Shown: positions 33,070 through 46,351 of the stretch, piece by piece | Layout: every line of letters begins with the position of its first letter | Position numbering within the stretch: position 1 is the first letter of the stretch | Assembly (NCBI GenBank): GCA_027924585.1 | Contig: BSBM01000870.1 | Location: forward strand, 2,852,001-2,916,000 | Reading direction: 5' to 3' | Origin: Larix kaempferi | Lineage: Eukaryota; Streptophyta; Pinopsida; Pinales; Pinaceae | DNA: 64,000 nucleotides | Made by a program: the position numbers and the translations under genes | The notes under the pieces: model-generated | Told to the model about the DNA's origin: nothing | The model's database searches: none | Seen by the model: the letters and a program-made list of their open reading frames with translations, nothing else

Positions 33070-33925
33070 TTTTGAGGCCTTGATGGTGCAGGGTGTGCAA
33101 AGTGATGGAATGGGTTTCAAGGCTCCCAACAGAGGGGGGAAACCTAGACTGAAAGGCTTCAAAATGTCCTATGCAAGGACAATTCTATCCCCATCATGTT
33201 TGGTAAAGTAATCTCCCACGGATATTCGGCCTCCGCTGGCACTCCATGAGTTGGTAAGTTTTGATCCAAAGGATCAGTTTTCCAATTGAAGAAAAACAAA
33301 GTGTAAAAGTCTATAAACACAAATCTACTTAAAAGAATCTAAACTAGGTCAGATATACTATAAGGAGATGTCTTGAGATAAGTGCAGGTCAACTTGATAT
33401 GTAAATAGGTAAGGACATTCATCAATTAAACATAAATGTGAAAGAGATCAATGAATTAACTGTTCAAGTTACAATTAATCAATTAAAATTAATTAATGGC
33501 AAATTGAGGGTTGTTATGCATTCAAGATTTAGCCTGTAACTGATATGTTAATTAAAAAATTAACATGAATTAAATTTTACTGTAAAAAAAAAACCATTTG
33601 TAGAAATCGATAAAAGTTTTAATTGAATAAACTCTTTTAAAATCTCATGAACACACAGATCATTAGCAGAGATAAACCAAAACTAAAGATCACTGTGTTA
33701 GATAAATTGCAAAAGATTTAAACAGCATTAGATAAGCAATATGGAGTAAAATTACATTCATCAAATAAACTTAATCAATAGACAAAGAAAATCTGGGAAT
33801 AAATTGACTGTATTAATGGAAGTTTGTAAGAAATTACAAGCCTTGTATCAAACAGAGTATTTCCAGCCTCTCCTGCTGATTTGTTCTCCAAATTCCATCT
33901 TCCCTACTCTACGAGGGATTACCTC

Positions 33926-33933
33926 TTTAAATA
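33926..33933 (-). promoter_or_regulatory. TATA-like box after the LTR ORF (C, left copy)
   Basis: TATTTAAAG on the minus strand, about 160 bases after the accessory ORF ends and about 860 bases before the LTR inner end. It is conserved in the right LTR at 46279-46286 and matches the layout in element E. Proposed promoter of genomic RNA. Confidence 0.35.
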
Positions 33934-34088
33934 AGAGTTTAGAAAATAATACAGAGAGTAAATTCCCACAAACTGGGATTACCAAATCAAAACTAAACAA
34001 ATGGCCTAGAAAAACTTTCCATTTGTCCCAAATATCTAACAACTCATCCACATTCGGATAGTTAGCTGACTCAAGCCCCAACTAGGCA

Positions 34089-37046
34089 TTACATTCGAAT
34101 GTAAATGTGGATTTTTCCTTCCATGCTGACTAGTTTCCTTATTAATTGTTCCACATCATCAATCTTGACCTCCTCAAGGCGCTGAATTTTCTCCTTGTCC
34201 TCCTCACACCTGCGTTCGACTTGCTCAACCATCAACTTAGGCAGGAAAGCATCTTCAATGAGATCCAAGGCTGAGAACTGTAGCAATTCCATGATGTTAT
34301 CTGCTACATACCATCGCCTGCTACACATAGCTTGTGATTTCTTAAGAATGTCTTCCACTGACTCATTAAGTTCAAGCCAAGTGTTCAATGCAGCTCTTAT
34401 TTTCTTGAACTGAAAGCTGTTAAGAATGGGGATGTCGTATGGCATGTTCTTGATATACCTCTGCCACTCACCAATGTTTTGACTTTCCTGAGAAGCTTGC
34501 AGCCTTTTGGCTTTCTTCCCTTCAAGGACACCAAACATTTTACCAAAAGTCATATGAACTTCCCTAATCTCATCCAGGGTGTTAAATAGCTTCTCCAATA
34601 ATTTATGATGCCTTTCATTGACCTGAAGGGCCAAATCCTTAAATTCCTGGGGTGAGAACTTAGAGAAACTAGAAGAGGCTGCACTTGAAGTTACATCCTC
34701 ACAACGTTTTTCTAGTAAGGCTATCTTATGTGTATTGGTAGAATTCTCAGGTTGTACATTATGAAGTTCATCTTGAAGAGAGGTATTGCTTCGCTCCAAA
34801 TCCTCTAATCTATCTCCCCATATCCTCCTAAGATCAGCAACATAAGTTTCATGTTCTTCCTTGGTCTTTACTAACTCTTCTTCTAGCCTTTCCAATTCTT
34901 CCTTCTTCTGATCAATCTCCCTATTCAGCACTTGGACTGAATCAAGGTTTGCACCAGCAAATGCCCCTAAGGCTGCAGCTATCTCAATAGATCCTATTTG
35001 GGGATCATTTGTTTGTTGAGCCCATATTATCTGATTTGGAACAGATACTTCCAATCCACCTTGATCCCTGCTTCTCTTCTTACACCTTTTGATCACTGCT
35101 TTATTTTCTTTGTTGTAGAAATAATGTCCAAGAGGGACTACAACATAGTCATGATGTCAGGGGCAATAGTAACCTCCAATACGTGTTGATCAGAAAAAGA
35201 GTGATCCATCTCAATAGATTCTAACAAATTTGTAACTGCTTGTGAATCTACAATCACTTCTTCAGTTGCTTCTTGAGTCACTTCTAGAGTCACTAATACT
35301 GGAGGATTGGGTCCATCATTAACATCACTGTCAATGACATCAACAGTAGGAACCTGTGATGGATGAACTAGGATTTTATGTCTCTTAGATGGGTTGGATT
35401 CAACTATTATTAAGTCATCACATACCTGTGCAGCTGTAACAATCACTTGAACATCCACAGTAAGCTTAGGAGGTTCAACTATTTGAGTATCCAATACTGA
35501 AGTCATCTTTGCTAACTCCTGCTGGAAATGATGAGGGGTTTGCAACAAAGCTTTGACATGTTCAGTTGTTTTTACCTGAGGAGGATTCTCCATGGGAGCT
35601 TTACCTTTATCCCCATCTGGATAAGTAAGCATTAGAGGGGCATTGGCCTTTTGGTTCTCCTTTTCTGCTCTATCCTTTCTCATTTGCTCAAGCAAATTCA
35701 TTTCCATTTTTTTGTAGCTCAAAACTTTAGCTTTAATTTCTTTCTGATATTGCATAATCTGATCCTGCTCATCTATGCTCTTGGCCCTAGCCAGGACCTC
35801 AGAAAATGTATTCACTCCTTGGTAGATAGAATCATTTGGAAGTTCTTCATGGACATAGTCCATCTTCATATGATATTGTTTAAAATGTGCATCAAGGAAC
35901 TTCTTAGTATCATGCTTCCTTTTGGGAGCAAAACCCAACTTCAAAGGAGCCACCCGGTCACTGAGAACTGCAGCCCAATTTGAGTTTGGGATGACCAATG
36001 GCCCAAGGTTCAAGGAAAATTTAGGCCATCTTTTCTTTTTGGGACCAGTAAGCTTTCTGTAAACACCATGAGTAACAGTATGATAAGAGACTTCTTGAAT
36101 GACCAATCTATCAAACATTATTCTAGGCAGAAGATGAACAGTGTCACTCCCCCAGACTCTGACATATGAATAGGACACATAGACATACCAATCACCAATT
36201 GTGTTGATGAAGGTTCTGGCATCAATTGAAAATGTAGGTGCCTCTTGTTTGAATATCTTGAAATAAATAGTGCCCATAAAATGGTCACAAATGTCATAAA
36301 GTAATGGCACAAAATTGGTTTCCCATAGTGTTGAATGATAGATATGGACTAGTGGGTCTGAAGGGGTCCAATGCCATCCCAAGTTAGGATATTGGAACTC
36401 AGAGCAAAAGACATCAATAATGAAGGCTGACAAGAAGAAGTGTGGTTTTCTCATTGTAGGTGCCTTTTGATAATCTTGGATTTTTGTTTTAAGCTATGAT
36501 GATAGGATAGATGCCCAAGGGAAGGATTCACCCATTGTTAACACATGATGAGCTATTGGATCCCGTTCAGATTTGAAGATTGAACAATTTGGAAGGCCAA
36601 AGAGCCTACAGAGCATGGATGCCAGTAAATAGTAAGGCTCCTTAAACCAGGAAATTAGGTAGAGGTTATCAGCCTTTGGCACAAAGTTGCTAGGTTTAAT
36701 CATCCATGATTTCATCATTTCATCGAAATTCTACCTGGTTTTAGAGGATTGCATGAATTCAAGGCTAAGGGTTTGCACAGCCGGCTTAAGATCAAAATCT
36801 CTAATAAGGTAGGACGGTGGGCCGGGCAGCAATAACATGGATTTGAGAAGTCCTAATCTTCTCATATGTAGGCCAGTCTTCCTTAATATCGGAAAGGTCA
36901 TCATTATCGAAAATTGAATAGATTTTGGCCCTATCCATTTGATAAGTTTCAGTAACCCTCTCACTGGTATCCAAGAAGATACCAAAATTGGGGTCTTTGG
37001 TCAACAAATCCCTGTGGACTGTCTTAGACCGAGTGTTCCGTGACAT
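34089..37046 (-). pseudogene. LTR-borne accessory ORF of C, left copy
   Basis: Starts MSRNTRSKTVHRDLL at 37046. The N-terminal ~250 residues are damaged by the ~100-bp deletion and stops. The central part is a 438-codon open stretch (36454-35138): FIIDVFCS, PNLGWHWTP, DWYVYVSYSYVRVWGSD, RWPKFSLNLGP, KRKHDTKKFLDAHFKQYH, then a charged coiled coil (LSYKKMEMNLLEQMRKDRAEKEN in part) and an acidic tail. After a frame change a 335-codon stretch (35096-34089) starts with KRCKKRSRDQGG and runs through a long coiled coil (IDQKKEELERLEEELVKTKEE region) and a helical domain (GEWQRYIKN; RRWYVADNIMELLQFS). No catalytic motif. Homologous to the E accessory ORF. Inferred about 1000 residues when whole; localisation unknown, though the basic K/R patch could be a nuclear signal. 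Confidence 0.8.
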
Positions 37047-37379
37047 CTTGGCGAAGCTTGGAAATTCTTGTAAATAAATAAAACTAAATCAAAACTAAAC
37101 CATAAACAGGAAAACTGTAAATAAAAAATGCAAAAGTGACAACAAACAACCCTGAAAATAACTGAAAATTCATGGGAATGAAATTTTCACAGTAAAATCC
37201 ACATAGCGGAGTAAATTCCAAAAGTGAAAATGATAAAGAAAAATTGGAAAAATCACATATTTATCGGTTTTTTTTATCGGATCAAATCTGGACCGTAGGA
37301 TTAAAGGAAACAAACGGCTGAGATTACCCCCTGCAGGATGCGGGATCGAGTCACAAGTTTTATTTTCAAACTTTATTAA

Positions 37380-37790
37380 AAATTCTCACAATCCACAATC
37401 CGCAATTGTGGGTTGCGGGTTTGCAAATTGCAAAATAATGGATAAAAGTGTTTATGAAATCTGCAACCCGAAATTGCAGGTTGCAGGTTTTGGAAATGAA
37501 AGCAACGTTGTAAAATTAAAATAACTTTCCCGCATCCTGCAATCCGCAATTTGCGGGTTTCAGGAACACACAACGCGATTTATTAACATAACGAACTTTC
37601 CACAATCCGAAATCCGCAATTGCGGGTTTCGGGTTGTGGGTTGCAGAATCGAAATCTCCCAAAAATATTATCAGAATCTTCCCGCAATCCACAATTTTGG
37701 GTTGCAGGTTGCGGGTTGACAAAATCTCGAAAAGAAAGAACAAACAATTACTGCAATCCGCAATTGCGGGATTGTGGGAAGAAAATAACA
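37380..37790. repeat. CCGCAATTGCGGG repeat array in the C LTR, left copy
   Basis: Repeated, partly palindromic words: CCGCAATTGCGG, AATCCGCAATTTGCGGGTT, GGGTTGCAGGTT, TTGCGGGTTTCGGGTTG. Spacing is irregular (about 25-80 bp). Lies between the outer LTR end and the accessory ORF start. Each block can fold on itself. Present in both LTRs. Confidence 0.75.
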
Positions 37791-38017
37791 TTTTGGAAAA
37801 AATGAAGGCTTTCCACAAGCTAAGAAAATAATCAAAAACTTAGAAATTTTTGAAAGGAAAAAAAGATAATTACACAAACCAAAAGCAAAGGTATGAGATC
37901 ATACAAACAAGGTTTAAGAATCTCGATTTGATAAGGAACTTACCCAAATACCTTGTATTTACAAAAATTGGGGCTCTCATGATCAAATGAAGCATGGGAT
38001 CTGTTGTACCTATAACA

Positions 38018-39384
38018 AATGGTGACTTGCTGGGAATAACCAGTTATCTCTGCAAACAAAACTTTAGTCAAAGAAAGTATGTCAGTCAACTGATTTTTTA
38101 ACCTAAAATTTTAGAAAATGTTTATAAAAGGACAATCAATAAATAGAATTAAACATAAGATTGATATACTCCCACCCATGATCAATTTAAAGATAATGCA
38201 AACTTGATAAGGATATTTAAGAAACAATAGGAACCTTTTTCCATTATGTAATCATAGGAAGACAGCTTTTAGATGAACCTGGGATCAAGGTTCACAATAC
38301 TCTGGATATCCAAATCATGAATCACCTTGACTTATTAATTGCTTCATTTACATATTATTTACAATCTATTCATTTTCTTATTCCGCTTTTCTTTTCTCTT
38401 TATTTTTTTTATTTTTATTTTTTTAACTAACATAAAATCTGTGCATAAGACCTTGCTGACATAAAACCACTGCCCTGACTTGGTGATTAGATTTTGGCAA
38501 TGCCATTCACAAATCTGATCTGGAAACTGAACAAGCTAGCTTAGTAACGAGACTCCTTGTCTTCCAGCTATGACACCGAAAGCAATTATCATGGCTTGGT
38601 GACCACATAAAGATAATTTCAGTCCAAAATCAAATCCATGATCATGCCAGGGATGGCTTGTGATAAGACCCCCCTGTCCTTACATGCAACATTGTCTTAC
38701 AAGAAAAAGTAAAACATAAATTTATTCGGGTGTGAATTACAAGACACCGCCATGGCTTGGTGACCATATGATAGTGGTGTTACTCACTGATGCTTTGCAG
38801 ATCATGAATGGACTGACCTGTGATAGGGTCTTCCACCTTTCAATAAACTGAAATTCATATTCCAAGTTTGGTGGCTTGGTGTGAAGATGTCATTCCACTC
38901 ACATCTATAAACCTAATGGGCTAGCTTGTAATAAGACCCCCCATCCTGTAATCCACAATTATTAAGTAATATCATTTTCAAGGTGACTGTGATAGGATCC
39001 AGAGTAGATAAAGGTTTACCAGGTTATTGAGATATGTTGTACTACACTAATGAAACATAGGACAAGAAAGCCATTCACTTTCCACAACCTCAACTAAATA
39101 AATAAAGCATGTGTAAGATAATGACCAAGGTGGAAAGGTATCAATCAAAGTTCTGCAATTAATGATTATCTATTCTTTATAAAACAAATTCTGACATAGG
39201 TTGAGAAAAGCCAAGATTGACAGAGCATTCCAGAACTTCAGTTCAAATTGTCCTTGAGACATGGCTGACCATCAACCATTACCAAATGTGTGGATTTTAT
39301 TAAAAGAAAAACCAACCAAAACAAAGACACTGTGAAACACACCAAACTTATGTACAAAGTGCATCAAATTGTTCAGACAAAATA
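38018..39384 (-). other. 3' UTR of element C with diverged tandem repeats
   Basis: No gene. CATGGCTTGGTGACCA.AT recurs at about 38590 and 38751, with a weaker GGTGGCTTGGTG near 38873. GGCTTGTGATAAGACCCCCC-like phrases recur near 38650 and 38930. A T/A-rich stretch lies at 38380-38425. I see no good polypurine tract next to the 3' LTR (the minus strand there reads GTCACCATT). Confidence 0.6.
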
Positions 39385-40700
39385 TTTCTTGAGCAGGGAA
39401 ACATTCATTGGATAATTGTCAATGACCCCTTCCAATGTCTATAATCGAATAATACTAGGACCAGTATTTTATGTAACAATGAAAGGTCCTAGCCAAAGGC
39501 GTTGAAATTTGGTATAATCATTTTTATCCTTATGTCGCTTATCCCATATCAATACCAAATCTCCTACTGAAAATTCTCTGTCAGAAGAGGATTTCTCGTC
39601 GAACCGTCTTTTTACCATCTGCTGATGATGATATAATTTATTTTTACCCATTTCCCTGTCTTCCTCCAACTTAAGCAAGGTATCAATTCTCTGGTGAAGA
39701 GGAGAGGAATCATCTTCCTCAATCGATTGGGATAACTTTAATGAAGGTATGGTAAGGTTAGATAGTAGGATGGCTTCCTTGCCATAGACCAGACAATAGG
39801 GAGAGTTTCCAATAGCTTCCTTTGGGGTAATTCGATCCACCCAAAGAGCATTATAAAGCTGTGTGTGTCAATCTTTGTGATGAGAGGCTTTTGTCTTCTT
39901 CAAAATATTGATCAGGTTCTTGTTAGAATATTCAGCAAGCCCATTACCCTGTGGATAATAATAGGCAGAAAATTTCAGTTTGATCCCATTTTCAAGGGCA
40001 TATAGTGTCAAATCAATTGAGGAAAAGTAGGATGCATTATCAAAGACAAGATACTCTGGAGCACCAAACCTTGTAACTATCTCGATGTCAAGGAAAGAAA
40101 TTACTTGGTTTGTGTTACACTGCCTAAGGGGGACTGCCTCTACCCATATGGTAAAGTAGTCAGTTGTTGTAAGGATATACCTGTGTTGAAGGGAGGAGGT
40201 GGGATTAATTGGTCCAACAAAATCCAGTCCCCATTGCTGAAATGGAAACTGAATTGTCACTAGTTGCAGAGGAAAAGCAGGTTTTTTGAATTTCCCTGCA
40301 CACTTTTGACATGGTTCACACCTTCTAACATGAGCATAGGCATCCTTAAATAGAGTAGGCCAATAATATCTAGTTCTAAGAATATTGTGTGTTGTAGTTT
40401 CACCTGAAAAATGGCCTCCAGCAGGTCCTACATGAAATTGAAAAACAATGTCATCAGTCTCATTTTTCTCCAAACACCTAAGGAAAACTCCATCATAATT
40501 TTTTCTAAATAGAACTCCATTAATAAATTGATAAGGAGCAGCCTTTAATCTCAAAGATCTGCATTTTTTGAAGTCAAGGGTTTTAGGAGCAAACCCATGG
40601 TTTAGAAAAAGCTTAATATGGTCGTACCATTCAGATGTTGGAGTATCTATGGCATTAACAAAACTTGTAGGAACATTTTCCTCCTGCTCCCATTCAGTCT
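39385..40700 (-). pseudogene. int: Integrase of element C
   Basis: HHCC region: HVGPAGGHFSGETTTHNIL and CEPCQKC. Core: WGLDFVGPI, VFDNASYFSS, YPQGNGLAEYSNKNL (D-D-E present). The C-terminal GDLVLIWDKRH and RLWLGPFIVT form a GPY/F-type module. In-frame stops: TGA (39868-39870) at HKD*HTQLYNALW, where Trp is normal, and a TAA after IVT near 39470. The frame continues to about 39385. No chromodomain seen. Confidence 0.9.
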
Positions 40701-42330
40701 GTTGTTGTACAGGATCATTTGACTGAGCAGTAAGCAGGCACAAACCTTTCCCTTTTACAATCTTCGTTGGCTTGATTTCCAGGTCATACTCCTGCAAAGC
40801 TGTCATCCAATGGGATATTTTATCACCTAATTCTTTCTAGACCAACACGTTTTTGATGGCTGTATATGGCACAATCACCTTCGTTCAAGATTTCAATAAG
40901 TACGACCTGTAATGCTTCACAGACTCGTAAACAGCATAAGCCTGCTTGTCAATTTTGGAGTAGTTAAGTTCTCATCCTTTAAACGTTGATATCATGAATG
41001 AAATCAGAATCTTAGTATCACTATCATGCTTCTGTGTCAAAACAACTGCATAAGAAAAATCAGTAGCGAAAGTATATAGAATAAAATCCTTGTTGAAATC
41101 TATGGACATCAGAGCAGGGGCTTCTGCAATGGCCCTTCGAATTTCAACAAATGCATCCTTTTGTTCCTGTGACCAACTAAACTGTACATCTTTTTTAACT
41201 AACTGCTGCAAAGGCTTAACAATCTGTGCAAAATTGGGAACAAACCTACGTACAAAATTGATCTTACTGAGGAATGATTGCATGGCTTTGCGCGAACCAA
41301 GAAAACCAATCTTTGAAATAGCATCATTGCGTTCGGGATCGGTAATCATATCTTCCTTGGAAACAATGAAACCCAGGACCTTACCTCCTGTCACTGCAAA
41401 TATGGACTTATTAGGGTTGAGCGAAATTCCATACTTCCTACAACATTCAACAACCTGTTTGAGAGCAGACAGATGTTCATGTCGTTTTTTTGAATAGATA
41501 GTGATATCATCTAAGTATACTATGACACAATTATGCATCAAACCTCTTAAAGCTATATCCATAGCTCTCTAGAATGTGGCTCCTGCATTTATCAGTCTGA
41601 AGGGCATTCGCCTGTAGGAGAAGGTACCCCAAGTGGTTCTGAAATCTATTTTCAGTTGGTCATCAGGGGAAACCATAACTTGGTTGTACCCTAAAAAACC
41701 AACTAGGAGAAAGAACATCTCTGACCCTGCCACCTTTTTTAGAATCTGCTCCATGGGAGGAACAGGGTAGTTATCCTTTTCGGAAGATCTGTTCAAATTT
41801 CTGAAATCGACACAAAGTCTGATTTCTCCATTCTTTTTTTGAACAGGCACTAAATTTGCTATCCATTGTGTGTTCCTGACAGAGAATATGATTCTAGCTA
41901 TCAGTAATTTTTACAGTTCTTTCTTTGCAGAGGGTTCCAAACTAGGATGCATCTCCCTTAGTTTTTGTTGGTAAGGTTTCACTTTTGGCTTCAATGGTAT
42001 GCTATGATGCATAATTCTAGTATCAAAGGTTTTTAGTTCGTCATAGGTCCACGCAAAAACATCCTTGTATTCTATACATAATCTAATGAAAGATCTTCTT
42101 TCTTCGACAGAGCAGTCAACTCCAAGGTTATTAATAAATTGAGGAATATGTTCAGTACCAAGGTTAACTGACTCATAGTTCAAAGATGAACTCTGTGTCT
42201 CATAGTTGGTTTTGTGTTTAAACTTATCTTGCAAGTCATAGAACTTTTCTAGGTTGATCACTGATTTTGAGATAATGTTGGAAGGATCAGACAAATATTT
42301 TTCATGCTCAGCCTCATCTATTGCCATGTC
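40701..42330 (-). pseudogene. rt: Reverse transcriptase and native RNase H of element C
   Basis: RT motifs: EYKDVFAWTYDEL upstream, GEIRLCVDFRNLN, SEKDNYPVPPM, GYNQVMVSPDDQ, RRMPFRLINAGATF, active site VIVYLDDITIYSK, LNPNKSIFAV, GKVLGFIVS. Native RNase H follows (ILYTFATDFSYAVVLTQ, then ELNYSKIDKQAYAVYESVKHYRSYLL). In-frame stops include TAG at ATF*RAMD (41569), an expected Gln, and stops at 41911 and 40972. Several RT residues look worn (FLLVGFLGY instead of FS.MDGFSGY). Confidence 0.9.
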
Positions 42331-42454
42331 TTGGAAGGTATCTTGAGCTAAGAGAAAGTCTAGGATTTGTTGGTCATCATCAAACACTTTCCATCTCATT
42401 ACATTATCATGGATGGAAGGCCTATACATAAGTTCTATTGAAAAAGTTTTAGGT

Positions 42455-42880
42455 GACAAGCCTTCCAATGGAATCAACCTAGATGCAGTATTTGCTAAGA
42501 GGTCAGCATCAAAGTTCTGTGACCTAGGGACAGATTTAATGTTGAATGCAGAGAAAGAGTTGGTGAGTTCTCTTACCATTTTTTGATATTTAATTAAACG
42601 AGGAGACAGATAGTGTATCTTGTTTCTTACTTGTTTAACTATAATTTAAGAATCACCAAAACATTCTATCACTTGTGCACCCATATCAATAGCTTTTTTG
42701 AGTCCCTGCACTAGGGCCTCATATTCAACTACATTATTGGTACAATCAAATTCAAGTCTACAAGAAATCATGGTTTTAGTCCCTTTTGGATCAATAAGGA
42801 CACATCCTGCACCAGCTCCATCCTTAGATCTAGAGCCATCAAAGAATAAAGTCCATGCAATAGGATCTATCCTAAAATTT
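42455..42880 (-). pseudogene. Extra RNase H between protease and RT, element C
   Basis: WTLFFDGSRSKDGAGAGCVL, then NNVVEYEALVQGLKKA, then ECFGDS followed by TAA and IIVKQVRNKI, then VPRSQNFDADLLANTAS. This is a full RNase HI set with D-E-D-D all visible. The single break is a TAA (42646-42648) at the usual Gln of GDSQ. It precedes RT, so C carries two RNase H domains, one on each side of RT. Confidence 0.88.
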
Positions 42881-42899
42881 GTATTAACATTATACACAT

Positions 42900-43540
42900 T
42901 ATGTACAATAGTTCTAGAGAATGGTACAGAAGTAACATTGGTAATCTGTGATTCATTCTATACATTCTCATCTGGTGAAGAATCAGCTGGCAAATCCCCA
43001 AAGAAGGTATCAAATGTAAAATGCTCAATATGTGAACTGAAATAACAAGTAGGTTCACTTGAATCATTAAGGTCAATGACTGTTTGCTTCATAAATGGTT
43101 CCCTACTGATCTTAATCTTGTTTGGTTGTCCATTGTAGGGTATCCATAGGTGAGACCAATTAGTGGAAAAGTAGCCCTTGAGCTTCTCTAATCAATCTCT
43201 ACTCAACCACATTCCATAGGCTTCAGGGATGTCAGCTGCAACAATATCCATGGTCTGATGAATCCGAGGATCAACAGATAATGTCAACAACACATTTCTC
43301 AATCTCCCCACTACTCTTACTTTAGATATGTCAAGCTGGACAATATGAGTAGGACAGGGTTCCCAAGTGGCATTTAATTTCCTGCAGAAAGATAGGGGCA
43401 TCACATTGTTAGAAGCACCAGAGTCTATGATGCAATTGTGTACATTCCTGTTGAAGATTTCAAAGGTAAGCAAGAAAGGAGGTGTCCTCTTGCTTCCGGA
43501 TTTATGATCTTCTAGGTTAGTAAAAGAGTCTAAGTTATTT
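42900..43540 (-). pseudogene. Protease of element C and linker
   Basis: Active site CIIDSGASNNVMP near 43430 (D-S-G-A-S), with a later RLRNVLLTLSVDPRIHQTMDIVAADIP-type flap and body region, then a linker (ISREPFMKQTVIDLND) into the extra RNase H in the same frame. Stops: TGA at 43192 (SRD*LEK, likely Arg) and TAG near 42960. A frameshift near 43540 at a T run separates it from the gag-side ORF. Confidence 0.87.
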
Positions 43541-45300
43541 TTTTTTATTCCCTTGGTTGTTTGATTATCATACTCTTAGGTAAGGAATCCCTCATAGATG
43601 GGATTTTCAGAAGTTCAAACAAAGAAATATTTGCTTTAACTCTTTTCAAATCTTCAGCCAAATTGTATTCCATTTCAGGAATGACTGTATCTTTTTTAGG
43701 AACAGTTTTGCTTTTGTTGGAAGGTGTTGTTGAAGATGAAGGATCCTGAGCAGGTTGTGGTCTTGATCTAGTATTATAAGGATGTTGACCATTGAACGTT
43801 GTCTCAGGTTCTTCTTCTTCTTCATTCATTGGGAGTTCAGAGAAATAGCTAACAGTATTAATCTGTGGGATCCTCTTCTTCATCTCCTCCTTCTAGTAAC
43901 TGTGGATCTTTGTTTGTTTGATCATCAGAGGGTTCAAGGAAATTTTGTGATTTGGTCGCAAGATCTTTGAAGATGGAATAAATCTCCTCAGAAGTCAGTC
44001 CTTCATTAGGATTAGGAGGTGGTGGATTTTGGGGAGGTTGATAAGGTCTCATGAAAGGTGGCCTTACAAAACCTCTGTTATTATTTTGATTCTCATTATT
44101 ATTCTTTTTTAAATCAACCATCTCATTTGACATTTTCTGGAGAAACTTCTTGATGTCAGTGATTTCAAAGGCATCTTTGTTTTGGATGGTGGGATTGGGA
44201 GCATTATCAGTTTTCTTTCTGGATGTAGAAGGTTGTTCTTCTAAAGCATTAGGATTGTCTTTTAGGCAATAGATATCCTTTTCAACCTGAATGGCTTCAG
44301 CATAAGCTTCAAACAAGTTGTCTTTGTGTGCCCTTTTGACCCACATCGCAATAGGTACAGTTAGGCCTTTTTCATAATAGGCAACCAAAAGTTGTTCTGC
44401 TGGAAGAATAGTGGGAGGGATTCTATTCTTCAGATAAGAAAATCTCTGATTGTAATCTTTGACCCTTTCTTTACCTTTCATTTTCATGGAATATAATTCC
44501 AAAACTAAATCTTGTGGTGTTTTATCATCCCCAAACTTCTGGATAAACAATTTTTCAAACTCATCCTATGAAGTTATAGTTCTAGATTCTAAACCAAAAT
44601 ACCATGTGGATGCCTTTCCTTCAAATGTGTAAGGGAATAGTCTACAAACCAAATCTTCATGGACAACACTCCTAAGTCTAATGGCCTGCATAAAAGTTTT
44701 AATATGATCTAATGTAGGTGACTTATCATCTGGATTGAACTTAGGGAGCCACTTCTCAGGGTTTTAAGGCAATCTATGTTGATCCCCAAGTATAAATACA
44801 ACATCTTGGTCAAGACAAGGTCTGTTCTAACCTTCCCCAGCCATAGGTTGTTGTTCTTCTTCTTCAGATGAAGAGCTAGAAGAATGTTCACTTTCAGATG
44901 AGGATGATGATGATGGAGGAGGAGAGGGTGGTGGTCCACCTGAAGCAGTAGTGTGTGAGACTTGTTCTGTTTCACTGAATAATAAATCAAGATCAAATTC
45001 AGGGAATTGTTGTTGATCTGATGAATTATTTTGTTCAGTATTCTGCTCAGTTGAATTTTGATTATCTTGATTATCTTGAATATTGGCCCGTGGATTAGTA
45101 TTTTCTTGGTGAATTGCTTCTAATCCTTGATTTCTCTCTACAACGATCCTCTGCTGTAACCTGGAAGTACTATCATTAGAACTTTTGAGTATTTGTTCAA
45201 GTGAGATAGGTCCTCTAGTGGGTGATATAATGATGATATCTCTTGTTCTAGGATCTCGGTGAGCTATGGGGGTGGCAAGAATAGTATTGGGATGTTGCAC
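43541..45300 (-). pseudogene. gag: Gag of element C
   Basis: ATG at 45300, 126 bases inside the LTR end. N-terminal 157 residues are rich in Q/N and then S/E (a long SSSSSE tract). In-frame stops at 44827, near 44765 and near 44568 precede the capsid (RLFPYTFEGKASTWYF; FEKLFIQKFGDD; DYNQRFSYLKNRI; VPIAMWVKRAHKDN). A P/N-rich tail (MRPYQPPQNPPPPNP) and an acidic end follow; a frameshift near 43870 leads to a basic linker (43883-43545). No CCHC knuckle seen. Close to the gag of element E. Confidence 0.87.
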
Positions 45301-45404
45301 CGTTTTCTCAAAAGAAGTAGATGCCTACGTGTGGCTACAGTTGACAATCAGTATTCTTGATAGAGAAGGTTTACTAGTACTTTGTTTAGGCATATTTTGT
45401 TTCA

Positions 45405-45423
45405 AGCCCTCCTTCTAGAGCCA
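45405..45423 (-). promoter_or_regulatory. Putative primer-binding site, element C
   Basis: After LTR ...GGCCTCAACA the minus strand reads AA then TGGCTCTAGAAGGAGGGC. Related to the site in E (TGGTGCTAGATGGAGGG). tRNA not assigned. Confidence 0.5.
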
Positions 45424-46351
45424 TTTGTTGAGGCCTCGGTGGTGCAAGGTATGCAAAGTGCTGGAATGGGTTCCAAGGCTCCCAACAGAGGGGGGAAAAC
45501 CCACACTCAAAGGATTCAAAAGGTCCTTCGCAAGGACAGTTCTATCCCAAACATGTTTGGTATAGTAATCTCCCATGGATATTCGGCCTCCGCTGGCACT
45601 CTATGAGTTGGTAAGTTTTGATCCAAAGGATCAGTTTTCCAATTGAAGAAAAACAAAGTGTAAAAGTCTGTAAACACAAATCTACTTAAATAATCTAAAC
45701 TAGGTCAGATCTACTATAAGGAAATGTATTGAGATAAGTGCAGGTCAGCTTGATATGTAAATGGGTAAGGACATTCATCAATTAAACAGAAATGTGAAAG
45801 AGATCAATGACTTAGCTGTTCAAGTTACAATTAATCAATTAAAATTAATAAATGGAAAATTGAGGGTTGTTATGCATTCAAGATTTAACCTGTAACTGAT
45901 ATGTTAATTGAAAAATTAAGATGAATTAAATTTTACTGTAAAAAAAACCATTTGCAGAAATCGATAAAAGTTTTAATTGAATAAACTCTTTTAAAACCTC
46001 ATGAACTCATAGATCATTAGCAGAGATAAACCAGAACTAAAGATCGTCGTGTTAAATAAATTGCAAAAGATTTAAACACCATTAGATAAGCAATCTGGAG
46101 TAAAATCACATTCATCAAATAAACTTGAACAATAGACAAAGAAAATATGGGAATAACTTGACTGTATTAATGGAAGTTTGTAAGAAATTACAAGCCTTGT
46201 ATCAAATAGAGTATTTCTAGCCTCTCCTGCTGATTTGTTCTCCAAATTCCATCCTCCCTACTCTATGAGGGATCACCTCTTTAAATAAGAGTTTAGAAAA
46301 TAATACAAAGAGTAGATTCCCACAAACTGGGATTAACAAATCAAAACTAAA

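Larger units (their letters stand above)
33070..38017 (-). repeat. 3' LTR of element C (4948 bp)
   Basis: Ends TTTTGAGGCC (worn TGTTGAGGCC) and ...TGTACCTATAACA. Collinear with 45426-50523. It contains the accessory ORF (37046-34089), a GC-motif array upstream of it and a TATA-like box downstream. A segment of about 100 bp present in the right copy near 49170-49285 is missing here (near 36815). Confidence 0.93.
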
